A stretch of 23,722 bases of DNA from an uncultured Prevotella sp. (GCA_900539625.1 UQCW01000045.1:1-23722), one strand, 5' to 3'. Shown: positions 1-7,505, counted from the first letter of the stretch. Translations and numbers: made by a program. The notes: generated from the letters alone by a model not told the origin.

Positions 1-234
1 CGGGAAACGCCCTGGGTATCAATGTAAAAACGCCTACGCCCTGTAAGGGCAAAAGTATGGGCGAATGGTTGATTTTTACTTTTGCCCTTACAGGGCGTAG
101 GGAATGGGGATATGGTACCCAGGGCGTTGCCCTGGGCTCTGGACTTGCTGGGCTTTCAGCCCGCGCAGGGCTGCGGACAGGGCTTTTCCGCACAATCTCC
201 ACCAACTTAATATTTCAGTTTTGAACACTCTACC
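1..234. repeat. Class B composite palindromic repeat, copy 1 (left end outside window)
   Basis: This fills most of the gap before kdsB. It has a perfect 25-bp inverted repeat (33-57 with 77-101) around a 19-nt loop (58-76). Next comes a small hairpin with arms CCCAGGGC/GCCCTGGG around GTT (about 120-138), another with GGGCT/AGCCC, and a terminal motif ending TTTTGAACACTCTACC (219-234). The same modules recur in reverse order at 18847-19209, which shows that this is a dispersed repeat and not a gene. No credible ORF lies inside. It resembles REP/BIME or MITE-type elements; no transposase is present. The name class B is local to this annotation. Confidence 0.85.
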
Positions 235-315
235 ATGCAGGGATAATCTAGTTTAATAATATTGCCTTGTCGCACTTCCGTGTGTCAGATGTTTTAACCG
301 AAAGAAAATAAGAAA

Positions 316-1074
316 ATGAAGAAATTCTTGGCAATCATACCTGCGCGTTACGCATCAACGCGCTTCCCAGGCAAACCGTTGGCCCTCTTGGGCGGCAAGC
401 CCATCGTTCAGTGGGTTTACGAACGTGTGAACCGGGTATTTGAACATACCGTTGTGGCAACCGACGACCAGCGCATTTTCGATTGCGTGGAGCAGTTTGG
501 CGGTAAGGCCGTTATGACGAGCACCAATCACAAGAGCGGCACCGACCGCTGTTTTGAGGCCTTGAACAAATCGGGCGTCGAAGCCGACGTGGTTGTCAAT
601 GTTCAGGGCGACGAACCATTCATCGCCGCTTCGCAACTGGAGTCCATCAAACGGTGTTTTGAAGACGACAACACCGACATCGCCACTTTGGTGCAACCCT
701 TTACACCCAGCGATGGCATTGGAGCGTTGCAGAATCCCAATAGCCCGAAGGTGGTGATCGGAGCCAACGATTATGCGCTCTATTTCAGCCGTTCGGTCAT
801 CCCTTATCTGCGTGGCGTGGAGCCTTCAGAATGGCTCAATCACCACACGTTCTACAAGCACATTGGACTCTATGCCTACCGCGTCCCTACGCTTAAAAAA
901 ATCACCTCCATGCCGCAAGGCGTGTTGGAAAAAGCGGAGTCTTTGGAGCAGTTGCGCTGGCTTGAAGCCGGTTTGCGCATCAAGGTGGGCTACACCGACG
1001 TGAAAACCATCGGCATTGACACACCGCATGATTTGGAACTGGCACAGCTGGCGTTGCGGATGAACTTGGAATAA
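316..1074 (+). CDS. kdsB: 3-deoxy-manno-octulosonate cytidylyltransferase (CMP-KDO synthetase)
   Basis: The enzyme activates KDO with CTP to give CMP-KDO, the donor for the inner core of lipopolysaccharide, in the cytoplasm. The 252-residue length is usual for KdsB. The N-terminal nucleotide-binding signature IPARYASTRFPGKPL is at residues 8-22. VNVQGDEPFI at 94-103 holds the metal-binding Asp (D99). KHIGLYAYR at 181-189 and GIDTPHDL at 233-240 match the family's sugar and metal-binding segments. The ATG is followed at once by the conserved N-terminus MKKFLAIIPARY, so the start is secure. It stands alone between a repeat and the MORN gene, and no exact Bacteroidetes promoter was found upstream. 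All expected motifs are intact, so it should be functional and, as usual in LPS-producing Bacteroidales, probably essential. Confidence 0.96.
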   Translation: MKKFLAIIPARYASTRFPGKPLALLGGKPIVQWVYERVNRVFEHTVVATDDQRIFDCVEQFGGKAVMTSTNHKSGTDRCFEALNKSGVEADVVVNVQGDEPFIAASQLESIKRCFEDDNTDIATLVQPFTPSDGIGALQNPNSPKVVIGANDYALYFSRSVIPYLRGVEPSEWLNHHTFYKHIGLYAYRVPTLKKITSMPQGVLEKAESLEQLRWLEAGLRIKVGYTDVKTIGIDTPHDLELAQLALRMNLE

Positions 1075-1212
1075 TCCGTCCGAACAGGTGGATTCCTTAG
1101 ATAATGCCTTTACTTAGTAAAAAAAACAGTCATAGATTTTTTTAGACTCTTCACAGCGGGGAGGTTGTTCAGTTTATCCTTTCACTGCTGCTTGGGTCAA
1201 CAACAAACAGAC

Positions 1213-2325
1213 ATGAAGCATATTATCATCACATCGTTGTTTGCAATGGCATCGGTGTTGAATCTTTCAGCCCAAAAGATAGAAGTGGGCTCATACACGT
1301 TCAAAGACGGTTCTGTCTATACAGGTAGCCTTTACAACGGAAAGCCCAATGGCACTGGCCGCACCATTTTCAAGAACGGCGACAGCTATGAAGGCGATTA
1401 CGTGAAGGGAAAACGCGACGGCTCCGGCATTTACAACTATGCTAACGGCGAACGCTACGACGGGCAGTGGTATCAAAACCAACGCCACGGCCGTGGCACG
1501 TTTTTCTCGCTGAACAACAACCGTTACGAAGGTTTGTGGTATCGCGACAGTAAGGAAGGTTCTGGCACGATGTTTTATTACAACGGCGACACTTACGTCG
1601 GCGAATGGAAAGACGACCTGCGAAATGGCAAGGGAACGTACACCTATAAGAATGGCGCTTATTACAAGGGCGACTGGGTGGACGACAAGAAAACAGGACA
1701 CGGCGTTTTCGACTGGCATGACGGTTCGAAATATGAAGGCGGCATACTCAACAACCTTCGGAATGGAAAGGGCACGTATTTCTATCCAGACGGCGACTAT
1801 TATAGCGGCGACTGGAAAAACGATGTGCAGGAAGGCCGTGGCATCTATAAGTTCAGAAACGGCGACATCTACGAGGGCGACTACAAAAATGGAGAGAGAA
1901 CGGGCGAGGGCGTGTTCACCTTTGCCAACGGCGATGTCTACAAAGGCTCGTTCCTGAAGGGAGAGCAGAGCGGACAAGGCACGTTCATCTGGAAAAATGT
2001 GGCCGTCTACACTGGAAGTTGGAAAAACAACAAGCGCAATGGCTTCGGTCGTTACAAATGGAAGAATGGCGACGAATATGAGGGCAACTGGAAAGACAAC
2101 CTCATGGACGGAGAAGGCGTTTGGCGCCGCACCAATGGCGAAAAATACAAAGGCATGTTCAAGATGGGCCGCAAGGACGGTCGTGCCATTGAAATCTCTG
2201 CCGACGGTACGCGTTTCGACGGCTATTATAAAGACGGTGAGCGCGACGGTGCTTTCACGGAATATGATAGCAACGGCAATGTTCTCAGAAAAGGCACGTA
2301 CACCAACGGCCGCTTGAATAAGTGA
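1213..2325 (+). CDS. Exported MORN-repeat protein
   Basis: Residues 1-21 (MKHIIITSLFAMASVLNLSAQ) form a typical signal peptide ending in a type I cleavage site. The ATG at 1213 is therefore preferred over an in-frame TTG at 1165. The rest is almost only MORN repeats: 14 units of 23 residues with consensus Y-x-G-x-W/Y-x-(5)-G-x-G-x-(3)-x-N-G-D, from about residue 37 to the end, plus a partial last unit (LRKGTYTNGRLNK). MORN repeats form an elongated beta-hairpin sheet that in other proteins binds lipids or partners, or simply acts as a scaffold. No catalytic domain is attached, so the role is unknown; location is periplasmic or surface by inference. The repeat structure creates a 427-codon open frame on the other strand (1291-2574), which is a shadow. 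Confidence 0.9.
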   Translation: MKHIIITSLFAMASVLNLSAQKIEVGSYTFKDGSVYTGSLYNGKPNGTGRTIFKNGDSYEGDYVKGKRDGSGIYNYANGERYDGQWYQNQRHGRGTFFSLNNNRYEGLWYRDSKEGSGTMFYYNGDTYVGEWKDDLRNGKGTYTYKNGAYYKGDWVDDKKTGHGVFDWHDGSKYEGGILNNLRNGKGTYFYPDGDYYSGDWKNDVQEGRGIYKFRNGDIYEGDYKNGERTGEGVFTFANGDVYKGSFLKGEQSGQGTFIWKNVAVYTGSWKNNKRNGFGRYKWKNGDEYEGNWKDNLMDGEGVWRRTNGEKYKGMFKMGRKDGRAIEISADGTRFDGYYKDGERDGAFTEYDSNGNVLRKGTYTNGRLNK

Positions 2326-2690
2326 TAAATCGAGCGGAACATCTGGGCGCTCATGGCGTTCTTTTGCTTCGCAATATTGGGGGCAAAATCCAGGAAAAAA
2401 CTGAGGCGAAGCACTGTAGCTCACTTTGCTCGCAAAGTGAGGGGGCGAATATTGCGGCGGCCAAGCACGAGCTGAAAATTCAATAAAGTCATGCCCCAGA
2501 GCGCTGGTCATGTTCGCTACGTGTTCGTGGCCCTCACTTTGCGAGCAAAGTGAGCTACAATGCTGGCGCCGCAACAGACGATTGTGCGAGCCAGTGCAAA
2601 TTTTTGCCCCCCCCTTCCCGCAATATCAATAAGCATTTCCCATCAATTAAATTCTGACAGAGAAATCGTCAGTCATAAAATTTTTTGTTT
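2326..2690. repeat. Intergenic region with a pair of 28-bp inverted repeats, each itself a palindrome
   Basis: The gap between the MORN gene and glgB holds no gene. Two 28-nt segments (2416-2443 and 2531-2558) are exact reverse complements of each other. Each contains a 22-nt palindrome with 10-bp arms CTCACTTTGC and GCAAAGTGAG, around TC in the first and GA in the second. The similarity continues outward with one mismatch (GCACTGTAG against CTACAATGC). An outer motif GGGGGCAAAATCCAGGAAAAA (about 2378-2398) resembles the end of the class B element at 19188-19209, and GCAAATTTTTGCCCCCCCC (about 2596-2614) may be the opposite end. The glgB promoter must lie here or just downstream, but I could not find a clear one. 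Confidence 0.75.
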
Positions 2691-4754
2691 ATGAAAAAGA
2701 TCGTAAAGAAACCGGCTGCCGCGAAAGCGAAGATGCTGAAGATCGTGAAAAACGATGCCTGGCTCGAGCCTTATAACGATGCCATCCAAGGACGGCACGA
2801 TGCGGTGTTGCACAAAATTGATGAGTTGACGGGTGGCAAGACGTCTCTCTCTGACTTTGCAGACGGCCATCTCTATTTCGGACTTCACAAAACGGCCCGT
2901 CAATGGGTTTTCCGTGAGTGGGCGCCGAATGCCACGAAGATTTATCTTGTCGGAGATTTTAATGGATGGAAGGAGAGCGAGAAATATCGCCTCTGTCCTG
3001 TTGGCACCTCTGGCAATTGGGAATTGAAGTTGCCCCTAAAGGCTATGAAACACCTTGACCTCTATAAGATGAAGGTCTATTGGAACGGTGGCTGCGGAGA
3101 ACGCATTCCTGCCTGGTGTCAGCGCGTCGTTCAAGACGAAAGCACAAAGATTTTCAGCGCCCAGGTTTGGGATCCTGAAAAACCTTATGTGTTCTCCAAG
3201 CGTACGTTCCGTCCGCACCGCGATCCGCTTCTGATTTATGAATGCCACATCGGTATGGGGCAGGATGCTGAAAAGGTTGGCTCATACAATGAATTTCGCG
3301 AGAATGTCCTGCCGCGTGTTGTTAAGGAAGGCTACAACTGCCTCCAGATAATGGCCCTTCAGGAACATCCATATTATGGTAGTTTTGGCTATCACGTGAG
3401 CAGTTTCTTTGCAGCTTCCAGCCGTTTCGGTACGCCCGACGAACTCAAACAGCTCATTGATGAAGCCCACAAGAACGGTGTCGCTGTCATCATGGACTTG
3501 GTGCAGAGCCATGCCGTCAAGAATGAAGTGGAAGGCTTGGGCAATTTGGCTGGCGACCCCAACCAGTATTTCTATCCGGGCGACCGTCATGAGCACCCAG
3601 CATGGGACAGTCTTTGCTTCGACTATGGAAAGAATGAGGTGATTCATTTCCTCCTCTCCAACTGCAAGTTTTGGCTCACGGAATATCATTTAGACGGATT
3701 CCGCTTCGACGGCGTCACCTCAATGCTCTATTACAACCACGGATTGGGCGCTGCTTTCGGAGGTTACGGCGATTATTATAACGGCAGTCAGGACGACAAT
3801 GCCATCTGCTATCTCACCTTGGCCAACCTCTTGATTCACGAGGTGAATCCGAAGGCTATCACCATCGCTGAGGAAGTCAGCGGTATGCCTGGCTTGGCAT
3901 CAACGTTCAAGGATGGTGGCTATGGTTTCGACTACCGCATGGCCATGAACATTCCCGACTATTGGATTAAGATCATCAAGGAGCAGCGCGACGAAGACTG
4001 GAAGCCGAGCAGCATCTTCTGGGAACTGACCAACCGCCGCGCCGACGAGCACAACATCTCTTATTGCGAAAGCCACGACCAGGCACTTGTTGGCGACAAA
4101 ACCATCATCTTCCGCCTGATTGACGCCGATATGTATTGGCACTTCCGCAAGGGCGACGAAAACGATGTGGCCCACCGCGGCATTGCGCTCCACAAGATGA
4201 TTCGCCTTGCAACGGCTTCCACCATCAACGGCGGCTACCTCAACTTCATGGGTAACGAGTTTGGACATCCTGAATGGATTGACTTCCCGCGCGAAGGCAA
4301 CGGATGGAGCTATAAGTATGCTCGCCGCCAGTGGAACTTGGTTGACAACAAGGAACTTTGCTACCATTATCTCGGCGACTTCGACCACGACATGTTGCAG
4401 GTGCTCAAGTCGGTGAAGAACATCCAGAAACTTCCTGTGCAGGAAATCTGGCACAACGATGGCGACCAGATTCTCGCCTTTAGCCGTGGAGAACTCGTGT
4501 TCGTCTTCAACTTCAGTCCGACACACAGCTACACCGACTATGGGTTTATGGTGCCAGAGGGTAAGTATGAAGTGGTGCTTAACACAGACGACAAGGCCTA
4601 TGGTGGCAATGGTTTCGCCGATGACTCCGTTGCCCATTTCACCAACTACGATGCTTTGCTCAAGAAAGACGGCAAGGGGTGGTTGAAACTCTATGTGCCT
4701 GCCCGTTCAGCAGTTGTGCTCCGCAAGGTGAAAGAAGACGGTGTCGCTGAGTAA
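2691..4754 (+). CDS. glgB: 1,4-alpha-glucan branching enzyme, eukaryotic-like type
   Basis: The enzyme makes alpha-1,6 branches in glycogen by cutting and transferring alpha-1,4 chains. The 687-residue protein has an N-terminal CBM48-like domain (about 60-165: FREWAPNATKIYLVGDFNGW) and a GH13 barrel. Visible catalytic regions are DLVQSHAV (269-276), GFRFDGVTSM with nucleophile D340, TIAEEVSG with acid E394, and YCESHDQAL with D463. QEHPYYGSFGYHVSSFFA (about 224-241) and the overall length resemble animal and plant branching enzymes (GH13_8) more than E. coli GlgB. ATG 2691 is chosen over TTG 2685. The stop codon TAA overlaps the first base of a class A hairpin element. Other glycogen genes (glgA, glgC) are not in this window, but a GH13 hydrolase is at 11031. 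Confidence 0.95.
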   Translation: MKKIVKKPAAAKAKMLKIVKNDAWLEPYNDAIQGRHDAVLHKIDELTGGKTSLSDFADGHLYFGLHKTARQWVFREWAPNATKIYLVGDFNGWKESEKYRLCPVGTSGNWELKLPLKAMKHLDLYKMKVYWNGGCGERIPAWCQRVVQDESTKIFSAQVWDPEKPYVFSKRTFRPHRDPLLIYECHIGMGQDAEKVGSYNEFRENVLPRVVKEGYNCLQIMALQEHPYYGSFGYHVSSFFAASSRFGTPDELKQLIDEAHKNGVAVIMDLVQSHAVKNEVEGLGNLAGDPNQYFYPGDRHEHPAWDSLCFDYGKNEVIHFLLSNCKFWLTEYHLDGFRFDGVTSMLYYNHGLGAAFGGYGDYYNGSQDDNAICYLTLANLLIHEVNPKAITIAEEVSGMPGLASTFKDGGYGFDYRMAMNIPDYWIKIIKEQRDEDWKPSSIFWELTNRRADEHNISYCESHDQALVGDKTIIFRLIDADMYWHFRKGDENDVAHRGIALHKMIRLATASTINGGYLNFMGNEFGHPEWIDFPREGNGWSYKYARRQWNLVDNKELCYHYLGDFDHDMLQVLKSVKNIQKLPVQEIWHNDGDQILAFSRGELVFVFNFSPTHSYTDYGFMVPEGKYEVVLNTDDKAYGGNGFADDSVAHFTNYDALLKKDGKGWLKLYVPARSAVVLRKVKEDGVAE

Positions 4755-4941
4755 GTAATGTTGAAAAAATACCTTCCGCAATTTTGCCGTTGGCAAGTAA
4801 TATTTTATTTCCTCCCCTGCCTTTTCGGCTATTTTCGAACTTATTCTCAGTCACAATGCTCGCATTGCTCCTTCGAATAAGCTCAAAAATAGCTCAAAAA
4901 TGCAGGTGCAAAATTGCGGAACTTATTCTTTCAACATTACT
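4754..4941. repeat. Class A hairpin element, full copy 1 (188 bp), directly on the glgB stop codon
   Basis: The element starts at the last A of the glgB TAA. Its ends are AGTAATGTTGAAA (4754-4766) and TTTCAACATTACT (4929-4941). The inverted repeat extends to about 34 bp with 3 mismatches and includes TTCCGCAATTTTGC / GCAAAATTGCGGAA. Inner arms GAACTTATTC and GAATAAGCTC enclose an apical hairpin CAATGC-TC-GCATTG. Almost the whole element can fold into one long imperfect hairpin. It is about 95% identical by eye to the copy at 14965-15152 and has the same length. The 67-codon open frame inside (4784-4987) is probably not a gene, because it simply follows the repeat. A role as 3'-end structure or terminator is possible. 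Confidence 0.88.
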
Positions 4942-5006
4942 AAAAATCCGTTTTGACATCCCAGCTATATTCGGCACACCCTCTTAAATTGTATAAGTAG
5001 GTGTTC

Positions 5007-5031
5007 AAAACCAGATACTAAACTGGTTTTT
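5007..5031 (+). terminator. Possible weak intrinsic terminator
   Basis: Arms AAAACCAG (5007-5014) and CTGGTTTT (5023-5030) pair perfectly around an 8-nt loop, and the second arm ends in a T run. Only four pairs are G-C, so the stem is weak. It lies just before the promoter at 5029-5060 and would separate glgB transcription from the next gene. Confidence 0.4.
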
Positions 5032-5060
5032 GCCTGCATTGATATTGTAAAATAATTTTG
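5029..5060 (+). promoter_or_regulatory. Bacteroidetes sigma-70-type promoter TTTG-N20-TAATTTTG
   Basis: TTTG (5029-5032), exactly 20 bases, then TAATTTTG (5053-5060) match the Bacteroidetes -33/-7 consensus (TTTG and TAnnTTTG, spacing 19-21). The -7 box overlaps the right arm of the palindromic element. Transcription would begin near 5067, leaving a very short leader before the ATG at 5075. Confidence 0.75.
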
Positions 5061-5074
5061 AATACCTACTTAAG

Positions 5075-6205
5075 ATGCCCTATACCAATAAAACATTCCA
5101 GCAAAGAGTACATGCCGTTGTGCGTGTGCTCTTTGCTGTTTTCCTCTTTTTCTATTTCCTCTATTCGCAGGCACCGCTCATCTCCCTGGCCCAGCATCAG
5201 TTGTCGAAAGGTCAGACTTTCTATAGTCCGTTTGTCGGTGCCGTGGTGCTGACCCTCTTGCTCTGTGGTTTGCAGCGCCTCGTCTGCCGTTTCATCCGCT
5301 TTCGCCGCAATTATTACATCCTCACGTTCTTTCCCTCGGCCTCCATCGCTGTTTTGCTGACGGCTTTCACGCCTGAGACCAATTATGTGGTGGTCACCCT
5401 GCTGGTTGTGATGTGGCTGATATGGTTGGGCCTCGTTTGGCACGACAGTATTATGGGAGGATGGAAACAAAACAATGATGCGAATGGCGTTGTGCTCCCG
5501 CAGACCATCGGTTTCCTTGCGCTCGCAATGTTTCTGGGCTTGTGTGGAAACAGCAACGACGTTCTGACTTATGAAGTGCAGACGGCCAAGGCGCTTAATG
5601 ACGCCCGTTATGCCGAAGCACTGAAAATTGGCGACCGAGCTTTGGCCACGTCTGGCAAACTGACGGCTATGCGTGCCTTTGCCATGTCGCATTATGAGAA
5701 CGGATTGCCGGAGACGCTCTTCAGATATCCTTTGCCAGAAGGCGGCAGCAGTATGCTCTTCTTGCAGAAAGACGACACGCTCAGCACGCTCTTCTCCCCC
5801 GACAGTCTTTACACCTTTGTCGGTTGCCGTCCCGCCAGCAGTCGCATGAAGGCTTTTGAATATTTCGAGAAATCTGTGCGCCGCCGTCCTAACGGGCCAG
5901 CCCGCGACTATTGGCTCTGTGCCTTGTTGCTCGACAAGCAGCTCAGCCGCTTTGCGGAGGAACTGCCACACTATTATACGGTGAGCGACAGCGTGGTCTT
6001 GCCCCATTATTATGCAGAGGCCATGATTCTCTATTCACGCCTTTGCCAAAACCCCATTGTCAGATATGCCGACCCGAATATCGCGGCAAACTATCTTGAC
6101 TTCAAAGAAAAGGGGGAGAAAATCCCAGACTTTAAGGAGCGCCGTAATCTGCTTTGGCGAGAATATGGCGACACCTATTGGTGGTATTATTTCTATCATC
6201 AGTAA
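5075..6205 (+). CDS. Integral membrane protein with soluble C-terminal domain, possibly DUF6057 family
   Basis: This 376-residue protein has five likely membrane helices, at about residues 12-32, 50-70, 80-98, 103-122 and 143-158. A soluble part of about 215 residues follows, rich in short helical segments (for example ALNDARYAEALKIGDRALA at 170-188) that look TPR-like. The N-terminal pattern, a membrane helix then LAQHQLSKGQTFY, resembles Bacteroidetes DUF6057 proteins as I remember them; this is a tentative family call. No catalytic motif was recognised and the function is unknown. ATG 5075 follows the promoter at 5029-5060 with only about 8 bases of leader and no clear Shine-Dalgarno site. 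The stop codon overlaps a 17-bp class A mini-element. Confidence 0.8.
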   Translation: MPYTNKTFQQRVHAVVRVLFAVFLFFYFLYSQAPLISLAQHQLSKGQTFYSPFVGAVVLTLLLCGLQRLVCRFIRFRRNYYILTFFPSASIAVLLTAFTPETNYVVVTLLVVMWLIWLGLVWHDSIMGGWKQNNDANGVVLPQTIGFLALAMFLGLCGNSNDVLTYEVQTAKALNDARYAEALKIGDRALATSGKLTAMRAFAMSHYENGLPETLFRYPLPEGGSSMLFLQKDDTLSTLFSPDSLYTFVGCRPASSRMKAFEYFEKSVRRRPNGPARDYWLCALLLDKQLSRFAEELPHYYTVSDSVVLPHYYAEAMILYSRLCQNPIVRYADPNIAANYLDFKEKGEKIPDFKERRNLLWREYGDTYWWYYFYHQ

Positions 6206-6221
6206 GTAATGGACCATTACT
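6205..6221. repeat. Class A mini-element (17 bp) on the stop codon of the membrane protein gene
   Basis: The sequence AGTAATGGACCATTACT is a perfect odd-centred palindrome. It begins at the last A of the in-frame TAA (6203-6205) and continues with AAAG, as the long copies do. It looks like a class A element reduced to its two ends. Confidence 0.75.
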
Positions 6222-6313
6222 AAAGCTTAGCGGCAGAGCCGTTTTTACCGTCGCTCAGCCCCTTCGCCCTCATTTATTTGCCCATAACGTCTTCGTAATC
6301 TTCGAAAAAGATG

Positions 6314-6321
6314 TAATTTTG
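6314..6321 (+). promoter_or_regulatory. Likely -7 box of the hpt promoter
   Basis: TAATTTTG matches TAnnTTTG exactly, 27 bases before the hpt ATG. No TTTG lies at the right distance; the nearest candidate is TTCG at 6292-6295 with an 18-base spacer. The call therefore rests on the -7 box alone. Confidence 0.55.
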
Positions 6322-6348
6322 CACCAAATCTAAAAAATCAGTGCCAGT

Positions 6349-6885
6349 ATGGATAGTGTTCAAGTAAAAGACAAGAATTTCCAGATATATATACAGGAGG
6401 AAAAAATCATCAGTCGTGTCAGTGAAGTGGCCGCCCAAATCTCTCGCGATTTGGCAGACAAGAAACCATTGTTTCTGGCCGTGCTCAACGGCTCGTTTGT
6501 GTTCGCCGCTGATTTGATGCGCTCTGTCAGCATTCCCTGCGAAATCAGTTTCGTCAGAATGTCTTCCTATTCTGGCACCCAGTCAACGGGTAAGGTGAAA
6601 GAGCTCCTCGGACTCAAAGAAGACATTGAGGGCCGCACGGTGGTGGTGGTTGAAGATATCATCGATTCTGGTCTCACCATGAAGGAACTACTGGAAACGC
6701 TGAAGGCCAAACATCCGGCTGAATTGCATGTGGCATCGCTCCTTGTCAAGCCAAACAACCTCAAGGTGAACCTCGACATCAGCTACCGCTGCTTCGATAT
6801 TCCAAACGACTTCATCGTTGGCTACGGTTTGGACTACGACGGAGAGGGACGCAACCTCCGCGATATTTATGTCGTGCAAGAATAA
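6349..6885 (+). CDS. hpt: Hypoxanthine phosphoribosyltransferase
   Basis: This cytoplasmic purine-salvage enzyme converts hypoxanthine (and usually guanine) plus PRPP to IMP or GMP. The 178 residues match the family length. The PRPP-binding motif VVVVEDIIDSGLT is at 98-110 with the paired acidic residues E102 and D103. The flexible-loop region SYSGTQSTGKVK is at 73-84, and the purine-pocket segment FIVGYGLDYDGEGR at 155-168. A -7 box at 6314-6321 gives a short leader. adk starts 42 bases downstream on the same strand, so the two are likely co-transcribed as a small nucleotide-metabolism unit. Confidence 0.95.
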   Translation: MDSVQVKDKNFQIYIQEEKIISRVSEVAAQISRDLADKKPLFLAVLNGSFVFAADLMRSVSIPCEISFVRMSSYSGTQSTGKVKELLGLKEDIEGRTVVVVEDIIDSGLTMKELLETLKAKHPAELHVASLLVKPNNLKVNLDISYRCFDIPNDFIVGYGLDYDGEGRNLRDIYVVQE

Positions 6886-6927
6886 GACCCATATAATTAC
6901 CAAATAAAAAATACTAAGCAACTAACA

Positions 6928-7497
6928 ATGAAGAACATTGTGATTTTCGGTGCCCCAGGTTCTGGCAAAGGCACTCAGAGCGATTTGCTCGTCAAGAAAT
7001 ATGGTTTCAAGCACATTTCAACGGGCGATGTTCTCCGTGCAGAAATCAAAAACGGTACGGAACTCGGCAACACCGCTAAGGGGTACATCGACAACGGCCA
7101 GCTCATCCCCGACTCTTTGATGATTGACATCTTGGCCAGTGTTTACGATAGCTTGTGTCCTTGCGAAGGCGTCATCTTCGACGGTTTCCCTCGCACCATT
7201 CCGCAGGCTGAAGCCTTGAAGGAAATGTTGGCTAAACGCGGCACTGAGGTGTCTGGCATGCTCGAATTGGATGTGCCAAATGAAATGCTCATCGAGCGCC
7301 TCGTCAATCGTGGCAAGACTTCCGGACGTGCTGACGACAACGAAGAGACCATTCGTAAGCGCCTCGACGTTTACAACAACCAGACGGCTCCTTTGATTGA
7401 ATGGTATGAGAAAGAAGGCAAGCGTCACGCTGTGAAGGGATACGGCGAGTTGGAAGAAATCAACGCCGCTCTCTGCGCTGTGATTGACCAGTTCTGA
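6928..7497 (+). CDS. adk: Adenylate kinase
   Basis: Adk interconverts ATP + AMP and 2 ADP in the cytoplasm. The 189-residue protein is the short form without the zinc-finger LID insert. The P-loop GAPGSGKGTQ is at residues 8-17, the AMP-binding segment STGDVLR at 31-37, DGFPRT at 85-90, and the short lid GRTSGRADDNEET-like region around 127-140. It follows hpt by 42 bases. The stop is TGA at 7495-7497, but three codons further, still in frame, stands TAA (7504-7506), whose last A begins a class A element. This suggests that the gene once ended there and was shortened by a new stop. Confidence 0.96.
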   Translation: MKNIVIFGAPGSGKGTQSDLLVKKYGFKHISTGDVLRAEIKNGTELGNTAKGYIDNGQLIPDSLMIDILASVYDSLCPCEGVIFDGFPRTIPQAEALKEMLAKRGTEVSGMLELDVPNEMLIERLVNRGKTSGRADDNEETIRKRLDVYNNQTAPLIEWYEKEGKRHAVKGYGELEEINAALCAVIDQF

Positions 7498-7505
7498 TTG
7501 TCCTA

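Larger units (their letters stand above)
4994..5072. repeat. Palindromic element with ends TAAGTAGGTGTTCAAAA / TTTTGAATACCTACTTA
   Basis: Two 17-nt ends, at 4994-5010 and 5056-5072, are inverted copies with one mismatch. The left 17-mer recurs exactly at 9735-9751, and related ends occur at 219-234, 18847-18860 and 23648-23663. Inside are a small hairpin and an exact Bacteroidetes promoter (separate entries). The right end stops two bases before the ATG at 5075, so this short element forms the entire 5' region of the next gene. No coding content. Confidence 0.8.

Noticed and set aside
1291..2574. 427-codon open frame on the minus strand opposite the MORN gene
   Set aside because: It mirrors the 69-bp repeats of the plus-strand gene, has no recognisable domain or signal, and runs past the gene into a repeat. 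It is a product of codon use in the repeats.
4784..4987. 67-codon open frame, with a close relative at 14959-15213
   Set aside because: Both encode the same peptide only because they lie in two copies of the class A hairpin element. The diverged copy at 16916-17097 does not keep the peptide but keeps the folding, so structure and not protein is conserved.
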